From contig NZ_CP040915.1 in NCBI RefSeq assembly GCF_006352065.1, positions 1,984,001 to 2,048,000 of the forward strand: a stretch of DNA of 64,000 bases, read 5' to 3'. Both the position numbers and the translations under genes were made by a program. Shown in pieces: positions 29,398-38,216 of the stretch (positions are counted from its first letter, which is position 1; each line of letters opens with the position of its first letter). Under the pieces are notes generated by a model. It did no database searches. It saw only the letters and a list, made by a program, of their open reading frames with translations, and was not told the origin of the DNA. This DNA is from Georgenia yuyongxinii (lineage in GTDB: Bacteria > Actinomycetota > Actinomycetes > Actinomycetales > Actinomycetaceae).

Positions 29398-29459
29398 GGT
29401 CGGATCGTAGGGCGACCTGCCGATACGGCAACCGAGATCCGGAACCCTAGGGTGAGGGT
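29398..29459. promoter_or_regulatory. Divergent leaderless-type promoters for DUF853 gene and degV
   Basis: Leftward, TACGAT (complement of 29404-29409) ends 6 nt before the ATG at 29397. Rightward, TAGGGT (29448-29453) ends 6 nt before the ATG at 29460. Neither gene has a Shine-Dalgarno sequence. Both fit the TANNNT -10 consensus at the distance that places the transcription start on the start codon. Confidence 0.6.
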
Positions 29460-30353
29460 ATGAATCCGGACGTCGTCGTCGTCACCGACTCCACCGCGAG
29501 CCTGGCGCCGGAGGTGGCCGTCGCGTACGGCGTCCGGGTGGTGCCACTGCACGTGGTGGTGGACGGAGCCGACCGCGAGGACAACGAGACGGCACGGGCG
29601 GACCTCGTCTCCCGGATGGCCGTCGGCGCCACCGTCACGACGTCGCAGCCCTCGGTGGGCGAGCTGGCGGCGGCGTACCGCGCCGCCGCCGAGGGGCGGC
29701 GCGCCGTCGTCAGCCTGCACCTGTCGGCCGAGCTGTCGGGCACCGCGGCCGGGGCCCGGCAGGCCGCCGAGCTGGTCGCCCGGGAAGGCATCAGCGTCCA
29801 TGTGCTCGACACCCGCACCGTCGCCGGCGGCATGGGTCTGGCCGCCGTCGCGGCAGGTGAGGCTGCGGCGGCGGGTCGGCCGGTGGAGCAGGTGCTGGCG
29901 GTGGCGCGGGAGACGGCCGCGAAGTCGACCGTGCTCTTCGCGGTGCCCGACCTCACCTGGCTCCAACGTGGCGGCCGGATCGGCTCCGGGGCGGCGTTCG
30001 TGGGTACGGCGCTGGGCATCCGACCGGTGCTGGGGATCGCCGACGGTCGCATCACGGTGCTGGAGTCCGTTCGCGGTCTGGCCCGGGCCCGACGGCGGGT
30101 GGTCGCCCGCGCGGTGCAGGCGGCGGGCGGGCCGGGGGCGCCCGTGCCGCACCCGCCGGCGGTGCGCGTGCGGCTCGCGGTGCACCACTTCGGCGACCTC
30201 GAGCATGCCGAGCAGCTGCAGGACGAGCTCGCGGAGGCCCTCGCCCACACCGGCGCGATCGTCGCCGAGACGTTGCGCAGCGAGCTGACGGCCGTGGTCG
30301 GAGCGCACACCGGTCCGGGCGTCCTCGGTGTGGTGGTGGCGCCCGCCGGCTGA
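29460..30353 (+). CDS. DegV family fatty-acid-binding protein
   Basis: DegV-like proteins (FakB type) bind a fatty acid and present it to a fatty acid kinase in some bacteria. The 297-residue protein starts with VVVTDSTASLAPE (the ligand-contacting TDS), followed by TVTTSQPSVGELAAAY, VVSLHLSAELSGTAAGARQAA and LFAVPDLTWLQRGGRIG. No FakA kinase gene is nearby. The start is a leaderless-type ATG, 6 nt after TAGGGT. It precedes comEA by 74 bp on the same strand. Confidence 0.85.
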   Translation: MNPDVVVVTDSTASLAPEVAVAYGVRVVPLHVVVDGADREDNETARADLVSRMAVGATVTTSQPSVGELAAAYRAAAEGRRAVVSLHLSAELSGTAAGARQAAELVAREGISVHVLDTRTVAGGMGLAAVAAGEAAAAGRPVEQVLAVARETAAKSTVLFAVPDLTWLQRGGRIGSGAAFVGTALGIRPVLGIADGRITVLESVRGLARARRRVVARAVQAAGGPGAPVPHPPAVRVRLAVHHFGDLEHAEQLQDELAEALAHTGAIVAETLRSELTAVVGAHTGPGVLGVVVAPAG

Positions 30354-30427
30354 GTGGTGCCCCCGCGTCCACAGCCGAGGGTCCCGCTCGTCCCGCCCTG
30401 TCACCGCGCCCTCCTAGCGTGCCGGGC

Positions 30428-31273
30428 GTGGAGACCCGTGACCGGCTGCGCGCGCTGACCCGGGCCGCGTACACCGCGGCCGCCGGCCACCTCGAGGTGG
30501 CCCCGGAGGACGATCCGGCGCCCGCCGGGTGGCGGTGGGCGCCGAACCTGCGCGCCGCCGTCGCGGCCGCGATCGTGATCGCGGTGCTCGGGCTCGGCTG
30601 GGCGGCCTGGTCGTACGCGACGGCGCCGACCGCGCCCATGCCGTTGCCGCCAGCCCCGTCGGCACCGGTGGGAGGCGACGCGGTGGCGGGGGACCGCACC
30701 GGGGCCCCGCCGCCCGCGCCGCCCGCGACGGCACCGGAGCCGGCTCCGACGCCGGGCCCCACGCCGGCCCGCGCGGACACGTCGGTGGTGGTGCACGTCG
30801 CGGGGGCGGTCGTGCGGCCCGGGGTGGTGGAGCTGCCGAACGGCGCCCGCGTGGCGGACGCCGTCGCGGCGGCGGGTGGCGCCACCGACGCCGCTGAACC
30901 GTCCGCGGTCAATCTGGCCCGGGTGCTGCTGGACGGGGAGCAGGTCTACCTGCCGACCGTCGGGGAGGCGGTCCCAGGCGCTCAGGCCGGGCCGGGTGCG
31001 CCGGCCGGGCCAAGTCCCCCGGCCGGCCAAGGACCGGGGGCGGCCGGACCGCCGGGTGATGGCGACCCAGGCACGGCCGGCGGGCCGGTGAACCTCAACA
31101 CCGCGACCGCCGGCGTGCTCGACACCCTGCCCGGCGTGGGCCCCGCCATCGCCGAACGGATCATCCAGTGGCGGGATCTGAACGGCCCCTTCACCTCGGT
31201 GGACGACCTCGACGCGGTGGCCGGTATCGGCCCGGCCACCATGGACCGCCTGCGTCCCCTGGTGACCGTATGA
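30428..31273 (+). CDS. comEA: ComEA-like helix-hairpin-helix DNA-binding protein
   Basis: ComEA is a membrane-anchored receptor for double-stranded DNA during natural transformation. The 281-residue protein has a cytosolic N-terminus, one transmembrane helix (near AAVAAAIVIAVLGLGWAAW), a Pro/Ala-rich linker, a SLBB-type domain (VVVHVAGAVVRPGVVELPNGARVADAV), a second Gly/Pro-rich linker, and a C-terminal pair of helix-hairpin-helix motifs (VNLNTATAGVLDTLPGVGPAIAERI, given in part). GTG 30428 is preferred because TAGCGT (30415-30420) lies 7 nt upstream, a leaderless pattern; GTG 30419 is also in frame. The stop codon overlaps the comEC start (ATGA). Confidence 0.88.
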   Translation: METRDRLRALTRAAYTAAAGHLEVAPEDDPAPAGWRWAPNLRAAVAAAIVIAVLGLGWAAWSYATAPTAPMPLPPAPSAPVGGDAVAGDRTGAPPPAPPATAPEPAPTPGPTPARADTSVVVHVAGAVVRPGVVELPNGARVADAVAAAGGATDAAEPSAVNLARVLLDGEQVYLPTVGEAVPGAQAGPGAPAGPSPPAGQGPGAAGPPGDGDPGTAGGPVNLNTATAGVLDTLPGVGPAIAERIIQWRDLNGPFTSVDDLDAVAGIGPATMDRLRPLVTV

Positions 31274-33792
31274 GTGGGCACGGCGCCGCTCCGGCCCGCG
31301 GCGGGCACACGTCCTCGGCAAGACGTTCGCAGGCACCGCCGTCGACCGTGGCGGTCGACGCGCGCCTCGTCCCGCCCGCGGTCCTCGCCTGGGCGGCCGC
31401 CGGCGTCGCGGTGGCGCAGGACGTCCGCATGGTCCTGGCCGGAGGAGGGCTCGCGGCGCTCGTTACCGTCGTAGCCGTCGGTCGACACGTCCGGCACCGT
31501 CGGGCGCAGCCGTCACCGCCGTCACCGCCGTCCCCGAAGCAACGCCCGAGACGGCGCCCGGGACGCCGCCGGCACCGCGGGCCACCGGTCCGTTCGACCG
31601 CAGTGGTGATCCTGACGGCGTGCGCGCTCTCGGCGGTCCTGGTCTCGACCGCCGCGCAGCAGCACGTGCGGTACGCCGCTCCGCTGGCTGAGCTGGCCGC
31701 ACGCGGTGCCAGTGTGGTGCTGACCGGGCGGGTCGCGAGCGAGCCCCGTGCCGTCTCCGACCAGCGGGCGTGGGAAGACGCACCCCGCCGCCGCCTCACA
31801 CTGCGGGTGGAGGAGCTGAGCGGGCAAGGTCGGGCGGCTGAGGCTGCGGCGGAGGTCGTGCTCGTCGGTCCGCCGGAGTGGCACGACGCCCCGCTCGGAG
31901 CGCGGGTCCGCGTGCGGGCGACCCTGGTGTCGACCGCGCCCGGGGACCGAGCGGTCGCCCTCGCCGTGGCCGCGCAGGCGCCGGAGGTGCTCGACCCGCC
32001 GCACGGGCATCTCGCCGTGGTCAACGAGCTGCGGGACGGACTGCGGGCGGTCACCACCGGACTGGCGCCCGATGCCCGCGGGCTCGTGCCCGGGATCGCC
32101 GTCGGTGACGATCGCGCCGTCCCGCTCGATCTCGAGCAGGCGATGCGGGCGACCGCGCTGACACACCTCACCGCCGTGTCCGGCGCCCATGTGGCGATCG
32201 TCCTCGGCACCGTGCTCGCCGCCCTGGTCTGGGCACCGCGACGATGGCGCCTCACCCTGGCCGCCCTGGCCCTGGTCGGGTTCGTCACGCTGGTGCGACC
32301 GGAGGCCAGCGTGCTGCGTTCGGCGGTCATGGGTGGCGTGGTCCTCGCCGCGCTGGCTGCCGGCCGCCCGGCGCGGGCCCTGCCCGCCCTGTGTACCGCC
32401 GTCGTCGCGCTGCTCGTCGTCGACCCCTGGCTGGCCCGCTCCTTCGGCTTCGCGCTGTCCGTGCTGGCGACGGCCGGTCTCGTCCTGCTGGCGGCCCCGT
32501 GGCGGCGGTGGCTCGCTCAGCTCGTGCCCTGCTGGCTGGCCACGGCCGTCGCGGTGCCCGCCGCGGCTCAGGCGGCCTGCGCGCCCGTGGTCGTGCTGCT
32601 CGAGCCCAGCGTGGCGGGCTACGCCGTGCCCGCCAACCTCCTCGCGGCACCCGTGGTCCCGCCGGTGACCGTGCTCGGTGTGGCCGCGACCCTGCTCGCG
32701 CCGGTGTGGCCATCCGGGGCCACGGCGCTTGCCGTGGCCGCGTCGGTCGGCACCGGGTGGATCGCCACCGTCGCGCGCGTCCTCGCCGGCCTGCCCGGGG
32801 CGCAGCTGCCCTGGGTGTCCGGGCCCGCGGGTCTGCTGCTGATGGTCGTGGTGACCGTGGCGGCGGTCGTCCTCCTTGGGCGGGCGGGACCGCGGCTCGC
32901 GCGGAGCCGTGGCGCCGTCCTCGCGGTGGGGGCGGCCGTGACCGTGCTCCTTGTGGTCACGTGGCTGAACCGAGCCTCCTGGGTGCCGGGGCCGCGGCCA
33001 CCGCCGGACTGGGTCGCGGTCCAGTGCGACGTCGGACAGGGCGGGGCGTTCCTGGTCCGCTCGGGTGAGCGCTCCGCCGTCCTGGTGGACGTCGGCCCAG
33101 CAGACGGTGACGTGGTGACGTGCCTGCGCGCAGCCCAGGTGGAACGCCTCGACCTCCTGGTCCTCACGCACGCCCACGCCGACCACATCGGTGCGTTGCC
33201 GGCGGTGCTGCGAACGGTCGAGGTCGCCCGTGTCCTGCTCGGACCCGGCCCGGAGCCGGCGGCCGCGGTCAGCGCCGTCCTCCGCCAGCTTGGCGACGTG
33301 CCGGTGGCGCGGCCGGTGTCCGACGGCGCGGACGCACACGGTCACGCCGGCACCGTGGAGTGGCGCGTGCTGTGGCCGCCGGCCGCGACGGTGACAAGCA
33401 TGGCCGGGGATGACGGCATCAACGACCTCTCGCTCGTTCTGGACATGCGCACCTCCCACCTACGGACCGTTGCGCTCGGCGATCTGGAGCTGACGGGACA
33501 GGCGGGCTTGCTGCGGCGCCTACGCTCCGCGGGCTTCCCCGGGCCGGTCGATGTGGTCGTCATGGCGCACCACGGCTCGGGTCGCCAGGACCCGGCGCTC
33601 GCCGCGCACCTGAGGACCCGGCTCGCCGTGGTCAGCGTCGGCGTCGACAACGACTACGGTCATCCCCACCCCGACGCGCTGTCCCTGTACCGGCAACAGG
33701 GTGCCCTGGTGCTGCGGACGGACACCTGTGGGCCGATCGCCGTCGTTCCCGCCGGCGTTGACCTCGGCGTGCACTCGGCGTGCCCGCCGTGA
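31270..33792 (+). CDS. comEC: ComEC/Rec2 family DNA uptake channel
   Basis: ComEC is the proposed membrane channel for single-stranded DNA uptake. The 840-residue protein has N-terminal membrane segments with an OB-like extracytoplasmic insert (VVLTGRVASEPRAVSDQRAW), the competence domain with ATALTHLTAVSGAHVAIVLG, several further helices, and a C-terminal metallo-beta-lactamase-like domain with LVLTHAHADHIGALPAVL and VVMAHHGSG. A run of SPPSPP and Arg-rich residues (about 78-105) lies between the first helices. With comEA it suggests competence potential, though no pilus genes are in the window. ATG overlaps the comEA stop. Confidence 0.92.
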   Translation: MSGHGAAPARGGHTSSARRSQAPPSTVAVDARLVPPAVLAWAAAGVAVAQDVRMVLAGGGLAALVTVVAVGRHVRHRRAQPSPPSPPSPKQRPRRRPGRRRHRGPPVRSTAVVILTACALSAVLVSTAAQQHVRYAAPLAELAARGASVVLTGRVASEPRAVSDQRAWEDAPRRRLTLRVEELSGQGRAAEAAAEVVLVGPPEWHDAPLGARVRVRATLVSTAPGDRAVALAVAAQAPEVLDPPHGHLAVVNELRDGLRAVTTGLAPDARGLVPGIAVGDDRAVPLDLEQAMRATALTHLTAVSGAHVAIVLGTVLAALVWAPRRWRLTLAALALVGFVTLVRPEASVLRSAVMGGVVLAALAAGRPARALPALCTAVVALLVVDPWLARSFGFALSVLATAGLVLLAAPWRRWLAQLVPCWLATAVAVPAAAQAACAPVVVLLEPSVAGYAVPANLLAAPVVPPVTVLGVAATLLAPVWPSGATALAVAASVGTGWIATVARVLAGLPGAQLPWVSGPAGLLLMVVVTVAAVVLLGRAGPRLARSRGAVLAVGAAVTVLLVVTWLNRASWVPGPRPPPDWVAVQCDVGQGGAFLVRSGERSAVLVDVGPADGDVVTCLRAAQVERLDLLVLTHAHADHIGALPAVLRTVEVARVLLGPGPEPAAAVSAVLRQLGDVPVARPVSDGADAHGHAGTVEWRVLWPPAATVTSMAGDDGINDLSLVLDMRTSHLRTVALGDLELTGQAGLLRRLRSAGFPGPVDVVVMAHHGSGRQDPALAAHLRTRLAVVSVGVDNDYGHPHPDALSLYRQQGALVLRTDTCGPIAVVPAGVDLGVHSACPP

Positions 33793-33891
33793 GGAACGGC
33801 CCAGGGGCGGCCGAGCCGGGGCGTCGCGCCAGAGCCCGCGCCCGGTGGACGGGACGGCGGCCATGTCCCCGCTGCATGGCACCCTTGGCAC

Positions 33892-34902
33892 GTGCCACCC
33901 ACCCGCCGCAAGACCGCAGCCGCTCCTGGCCTGTCATGGGACCAGGTCGAGCTTGCGCCCGTCGTGCTCGTGCGCGGCACCGAGGGCCTGCTCGCCGACC
34001 GGGCGGTGGATCGCCTGCTGGACCAGGCCCGTCAGGCGGATCCCGAGGTCGAGGTCACCCGGCTGGAGGCAGCGGCCTACGAGCACGGACACCTGGAGAT
34101 GGTGGCGAGCCCCTCCCTGTTCGGCGAACGTCGGATGGTGGTGGTCGAGGGCGCCGAGTCCATGACCGACGCCCTGCTCGACGACGGGCTGGTCTACCTC
34201 CGGGCCGTCCCGGACGACGTCTGGCTGGTGTTGCGCCACAACGGCGGCACGCGTGGGAAGAAGCTGCTGGACGCCATCGGTGCGGCCGGCTACCCGGTCG
34301 TGGCGTGCGAGCCGCTGAAGCGGGACAGCGACAAGGCCGACTTCGTCCGTGCGGACTTTCGCCGCGCCCGCCGCAGGGTCGACGCCGAGGCCGTCCAGGC
34401 GCTCGTGGAGGCGGTCGGCGCCGACCTGCGTGAGCTTGGTGCCGCCACGAGCCAGCTCATCGCCGACACCACCGGCACGATCACCGCGGACACCGTGCTG
34501 CGCTACTACGGCGGCCGGGTGGAGGCGACCGGGTTCAAGGTCGCCGACGCCGCCGTGGCGGGGCACGCCGGCGAGGCGGTCGCAATGCTGCGCCACGCCG
34601 TCGCCACCGGCACCGGGCCCGTCCCGATCGTCGCGGCACTGGCCGTCAAGCTGCGCACGCTGGCCAAGGTCGCCGCCGTGCGGGGCCGTTCGGGCGTGAG
34701 CGCCGGTGAGCTCGGTCTGGCGCCGTGGCAGATCGACCGGGCCCGTCGTGAGCTCGACGGATGGACCCCCGAGGGGCTCGCCCAGGCCATCACCGCCGTG
34801 GCCGCCGCGGACGCCGAGGTCAAGGGGTTGGGCCGGGACCCGGTGTTCGCAGCCGAGCGTGCGGTGCTGAAGGTCGCTGCGGCACACGGGCGGCGGCGCT
34901 GA
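33892..34902 (+). CDS. holA: DNA polymerase III subunit delta
   Basis: HolA opens the sliding clamp as part of the clamp loader. The 336-residue protein matches the actinobacterial delta subunit: VVLVRGTEGLLADRAVDRLL, the SPSLFGERRMVVVEG segment corresponding to the clamp-binding wedge, and the C-terminal collar helices RTLAKVAAVRGRSGVSAGELGLAPWQIDRAR (quoted from two parts). The GTG start lacks a Shine-Dalgarno sequence; CACCCT 6 nt upstream is a weak -10 candidate. Its position between comEC and rpsT is conserved in many bacteria. Confidence 0.9.
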   Translation: MPPTRRKTAAAPGLSWDQVELAPVVLVRGTEGLLADRAVDRLLDQARQADPEVEVTRLEAAAYEHGHLEMVASPSLFGERRMVVVEGAESMTDALLDDGLVYLRAVPDDVWLVLRHNGGTRGKKLLDAIGAAGYPVVACEPLKRDSDKADFVRADFRRARRRVDAEAVQALVEAVGADLRELGAATSQLIADTTGTITADTVLRYYGGRVEATGFKVADAAVAGHAGEAVAMLRHAVATGTGPVPIVAALAVKLRTLAKVAAVRGRSGVSAGELGLAPWQIDRARRELDGWTPEGLAQAITAVAAADAEVKGLGRDPVFAAERAVLKVAAAHGRRR

Positions 34903-35071
34903 GCCGCTGCGCGGAGCGGCGCTGCCGGAGGAGGGACGCCGGCCGCCGGCGAAGGAACACCCACAGCCAGCGGTTTTACCGACACCGTCCGGAATCTGGC
35001 GGGTAGACACCGCGCCTACCGCGGGGGTCTAGCGTGTGGCAGGTTCGCGTGGTGAGGGAAGGAAGTCCGAA

Positions 35072-36451
35072 ATGTCTAAGAGCCGGCCGACGGCGGCGGC
35101 CCTGACGCGCTCCGAGCGCCTCGACCGCCTGCCCGTCACCCGCGAGCACGGCCGTCTCCTCGGTGGTTCGGGCATCGGCTGGGCGCTCGACGCGATGGAC
35201 GTCGGGATGATCTCGTTCGTCATGGCCGCGCTCGCCCAGCAGTGGCAGCTCGACGACACCCAGCTCGGCTGGATCGGTTCCATCGGCTTCGTGGGCATGG
35301 CGCTCGGCGCCACGCTGGGCGGCCTGCTCGCGGACCGGATGGGACGCCGCAACGTCTTCGCCGTCACCCTCCTCGTCTACGGCCTCGCCACCGGCGCCTC
35401 CGCCCTGGCCACCTCCGTGGCGGCGCTGCTGGTGCTCCGGTTCGTCGTCGGGCTCGGACTGGGCTCGGAGCTGCCCGTGGCGTCGACGCTGGTCAGCGAG
35501 TACGCCCCCACCAGGGTGCGCGGCCGGCTCGTGGTCATCCTCGAGGCGTTCTGGGCCGTCGGGTGGCTGGCCGCGGCGCTCATCGGGTACTTCGTCATCG
35601 CCGGCTCGGACGACGGCTGGCGCTGGGCGCTGGCGATCGGCGCCGTGCCCGCGGTGTATGCGCTGTACGTTCGCCGGTCCATCCCGGAGTCGGTGCGGTT
35701 CCTGGAGTCCCGCGGTCGGCACGCCGAAGCCGAGGCGGCCGTGCGGCGGTTCGAGCAGTCACCACCGCTCTTCCGGTCCGCAGGCACAGGCGCAGGCGCC
35801 CCGGTCGAGGAGCGCGAGGCCGGCGGGCCAACCGTGGTCTCCGCGTCGGCCCATGGCACCGGTCCGGCCGCACTGTGGTCCCCGGCGCTGCGCCGGCGAA
35901 CCACGGGGCTGTGGGCGGTGTGGTTCCTGCTCAACTTCGCCTACTACGGCGCGTTCACGTGGCTGCCGACCCTGCTGGCGGCGGACGGCCTCGGCCTGGT
36001 GAGGTCGTTCGGGTACACCGTCATCATCACGGCGGCGCAGCTGCCCGGCTACGCCGTGGCCGCGTACCTGATCGAGCGGTGGGGCCGCCGCCCGACCTTG
36101 TCGACGTTCCTCGTCGGCGCCGCCGGCGCCGCGTTCCTCTTCGCGATCGCCGACAGCCCGGCCTTCGTCATCACGGCCGGCTGCCTGCTGTCCTTCTTCG
36201 CGCTCGGCGCCTGGGGGGCCCTGTACGCCGTGACCCCGGAGATGTACCCGACTGCGATCCGGGGCACCGGAGCCGGCTGGGCCGCCGGGTTCGGCCGCAT
36301 CGCCTCTATCCTGGCGCCGCTCACGGTCCCGGTCCTCAACCGGGCGGGCGACATCTGGCTGGTGTTCACCGTGTTCGCGGCGGCTTTCGTGCTCGCCTCC
36401 CTCGCCACGGCGTTGCTGACGGAGCCGCGCGGGCGCGCGCTGGAGGCCTGA
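35072..36451 (+). CDS. MFS transporter, sugar-porter/niacin-type
   Basis: This 459-residue major facilitator has twelve predicted helices, the loop 2-3 motif GGLLADRMGRRNVFAV, GLGLGSELPVASTLVSEYAPTRVRGRLVV after helix 4, and AAYLIERWGRRPTLSTF in the second half. The order and the GSELPV and PEMYPTAIRGTGAGWA motifs resemble the SP/AAHS branch that includes the niacin transporter NiaP. The substrate is unproven. ATG 35072 is supported by GGGAAGGAAG upstream, and a promoter -10 TAGCGT lies at 35030-35035. The central cytosolic loop is long and Gly/Ala-rich. Confidence 0.8.
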   Translation: MSKSRPTAAALTRSERLDRLPVTREHGRLLGGSGIGWALDAMDVGMISFVMAALAQQWQLDDTQLGWIGSIGFVGMALGATLGGLLADRMGRRNVFAVTLLVYGLATGASALATSVAALLVLRFVVGLGLGSELPVASTLVSEYAPTRVRGRLVVILEAFWAVGWLAAALIGYFVIAGSDDGWRWALAIGAVPAVYALYVRRSIPESVRFLESRGRHAEAEAAVRRFEQSPPLFRSAGTGAGAPVEEREAGGPTVVSASAHGTGPAALWSPALRRRTTGLWAVWFLLNFAYYGAFTWLPTLLAADGLGLVRSFGYTVIITAAQLPGYAVAAYLIERWGRRPTLSTFLVGAAGAAFLFAIADSPAFVITAGCLLSFFALGAWGALYAVTPEMYPTAIRGTGAGWAAGFGRIASILAPLTVPVLNRAGDIWLVFTVFAAAFVLASLATALLTEPRGRALEA

Positions 36452-36530
36452 CCCAACCGTTCACCGGCGCGTCACCAACACCCGCCAGACCCGTGGTCCG
36501 GCGGCCACCTGGTGCCGCCACGGTGGCCTG

Positions 36531-37664
36531 GTGCGAATCGCTCTCGTGACAGAGTCCTTCCTGCCGTCCGCCAACGGGGTGACCACCTCGGTGGTCCGAG
36601 TGCTCGACCACCTCGCCGCCGCAGGTCACGACGCCGTCGTGGTCTGCCCCGGCCCCGCCCCGCGCTCCTACGCCGGGTTCCCCGTGGTGGAGGTCCCGGC
36701 CTTCAGCTACCGGGGGTTCCGCGCCGGGATCCCCAGCGCCGGTCTGGTGCGCACCCTCGACGACTTCCGCCCCGACGTCCTGCACGCAGCCTCGCCGTTC
36801 GGCATCGGCGCCCAGGCGCTGATCGCGGCGCGACGGCGGGGCATCCCCACCGTCGCCATCTTCCAGACCGACGTCGCCGGTTTCGCCCGCCAGCACGGCC
36901 TGGCCGTCACCGCACCGACCGTGTGGCGGTGGCTGCGGCACATCCACTCCTACGCCGACCTGACGCTCGCGCCGTCATCGGCGACCCTCGCCGACCTCGA
37001 GGCGAACGGCATCGGCCGCACCCGGTGGTGGGGACGCGGCGTCGACACCACCACGTATCACCCCCAGCACCGTCGCACGCAGGCCGGGCGGGCACTGCGC
37101 GCGGAACTGCTCGCCGGAGCGGCGCCGGGCACCGCGCTGGTGGGCTATGTCGGCCGCCTGGCTCCCGAGAAGCGCGTCGAACGCCTGGTGCGCCTGGCCT
37201 CACTACCGGGCGCGCGCCTCGTCGCGGTGGGCGACGGCCCGTCCCGGCCCGGCCTCGAACGGGCACTGGCCGGCACCGAGGCCCGGCTGCTCGGCCGGCT
37301 CGACGGGCCGGAGCTCGCCCGCGCCTACGCGGCGCTCGACGTCTTCGTGCACACCGGTACGACCGAGACCTTCGGGCAGACCCTCCAGGAGGCGATGGCG
37401 AGCGGGCTGCCGGTCGTCGCCCCGGCCGCCGGGGGGCCGATCGACGTCGTCGCCGAGGGCGTGACCGGGTATCTCTACGCCCCCGAGGACGACGACGCGC
37501 TCGAACGCGCGGTGCGCGTGCTCGGCGCGGACCCCGAGATGCGCGCGCGGATGGGGGAGGCGGGGCGTCGTCGTGTGCTGCCCCGGTCGTGGGAGGCGCT
37601 CGGCGAGGCCATCCTCGGTCACTACCAGGACGCGATCGCGCAGCGGGTGAGCACCCGGGTCTGA
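36531..37664 (+). CDS. mgtA: GDP-mannose-dependent alpha-mannosyltransferase (GT4), MgtA-like
   Basis: The 377-residue GT-B glycosyltransferase begins RIALVTESFLPSANGVTTSVVRVLDHL and shows FQTDVAGFARQHGL, WWGRGVDTTTYHP, VGYVGRLAPEKRVERL and the EX7E region TETFGQTLQEAMASGLP. It closely resembles actinobacterial MgtA/PimB-type enzymes that add mannose from GDP-mannose during lipomannan or mannolipid synthesis at the inner membrane face. The GTG start at 36531 has no Shine-Dalgarno sequence; a hairpin (GGCCACC 36503-36509 with GGTGGCC 36522-36528) abuts the start codon and could limit translation. It converges with rpsT. Confidence 0.85.
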   Translation: MRIALVTESFLPSANGVTTSVVRVLDHLAAAGHDAVVVCPGPAPRSYAGFPVVEVPAFSYRGFRAGIPSAGLVRTLDDFRPDVLHAASPFGIGAQALIAARRRGIPTVAIFQTDVAGFARQHGLAVTAPTVWRWLRHIHSYADLTLAPSSATLADLEANGIGRTRWWGRGVDTTTYHPQHRRTQAGRALRAELLAGAAPGTALVGYVGRLAPEKRVERLVRLASLPGARLVAVGDGPSRPGLERALAGTEARLLGRLDGPELARAYAALDVFVHTGTTETFGQTLQEAMASGLPVVAPAAGGPIDVVAEGVTGYLYAPEDDDALERAVRVLGADPEMRARMGEAGRRRVLPRSWEALGEAILGHYQDAIAQRVSTRV

Positions 37665-37680
37665 GGACGGCCGCACCACA

Positions 37681-37722
37681 AACGACGGCGCCGCCCCCCG
37701 TGCGGGGAGCGGCGCCGTCGTT
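37681..37722. terminator. Bidirectional terminator between mgtA and rpsT
   Basis: AACGACGGCGCCGC (37681-37694) pairs perfectly with GCGGCGCCGTCGTT (37709-37722), and the enclosed bases also pair (CCCCG with CGGGG). It lies between the convergent stop codons at 37664 and 37758. The right arm ends in TT only. Confidence 0.85.
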
Positions 37723-37757
37723 GCTGGACGAACCTGTGGTCCGTCAGCGGGCCGGGC

Positions 37758-38018
37758 TCAGAGGCCGGCGACCTGCTTGGCCAGCTTGGACTTGCGGTTC
37801 GCAGCCTGGTTCGCGTGGATCACGCCCTTGCTGACGGCCTTGTCCAGCTTGCGGCCGGCGGCCCGGAGAGCGGTGTCCGCGGTCTCCTTGTCACCGGTTG
37901 CGACGGCCTCACGAACTCGACGCACGTACGTCTTGAGCTCGGACTTCACGGCCTTGTTCCGCAGCCGGGCCTTCTCGTTGGTGCGGATGCGCTTGATCTG
38001 GGACTTGATGTTCGCCAC
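37758..38018 (-). CDS. rpsT: 30S ribosomal protein S20
   Basis: S20 is an early-binding protein of the 30S subunit that contacts 16S rRNA helices near the base of the body. The 86-residue basic protein begins [20 protein letters not shown] and contains [21 protein letters not shown] near the C-terminus (quoted from its last part), the usual length and pattern. The start codon is GTG. The gene stands alone, with a strong bidirectional terminator downstream and a 198-bp gap to the PemK/MazF-like gene upstream. Confidence 0.97.
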   Translation of the reverse strand: MANIKSQIKRIRTNEKARLRNKAVKSELKTYVRRVREAVATGDKETADTALRAAGRKLDKAVSKGVIHANQAANRKSKLAKQVAGL

Positions 38019-38216
38019 GTAAGGACTCTCTTGTGCGTTCGCCGAAGCGATCTGTCAACGGTCGTAGAGGGGTGTGCCGCAACCGGGACTGGGGCGTGGG
38101 GATACCTCGTGGTTGGTCGCTGGCCGGGTCCCCGCCGACCGGGCGGCGACCCAAGGAGACAGACTAGCAGGAACCGCCCTGGTCACGGCCGACACGCGCT
38201 GTGACAGGCGCCGCTC

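Noticed and set aside
30428-33792. Evidence for a complete competence system
   Set aside because: Only comEA and comEC are present. No pilus, ComF or DprA genes are in the window, so functional competence cannot be claimed.
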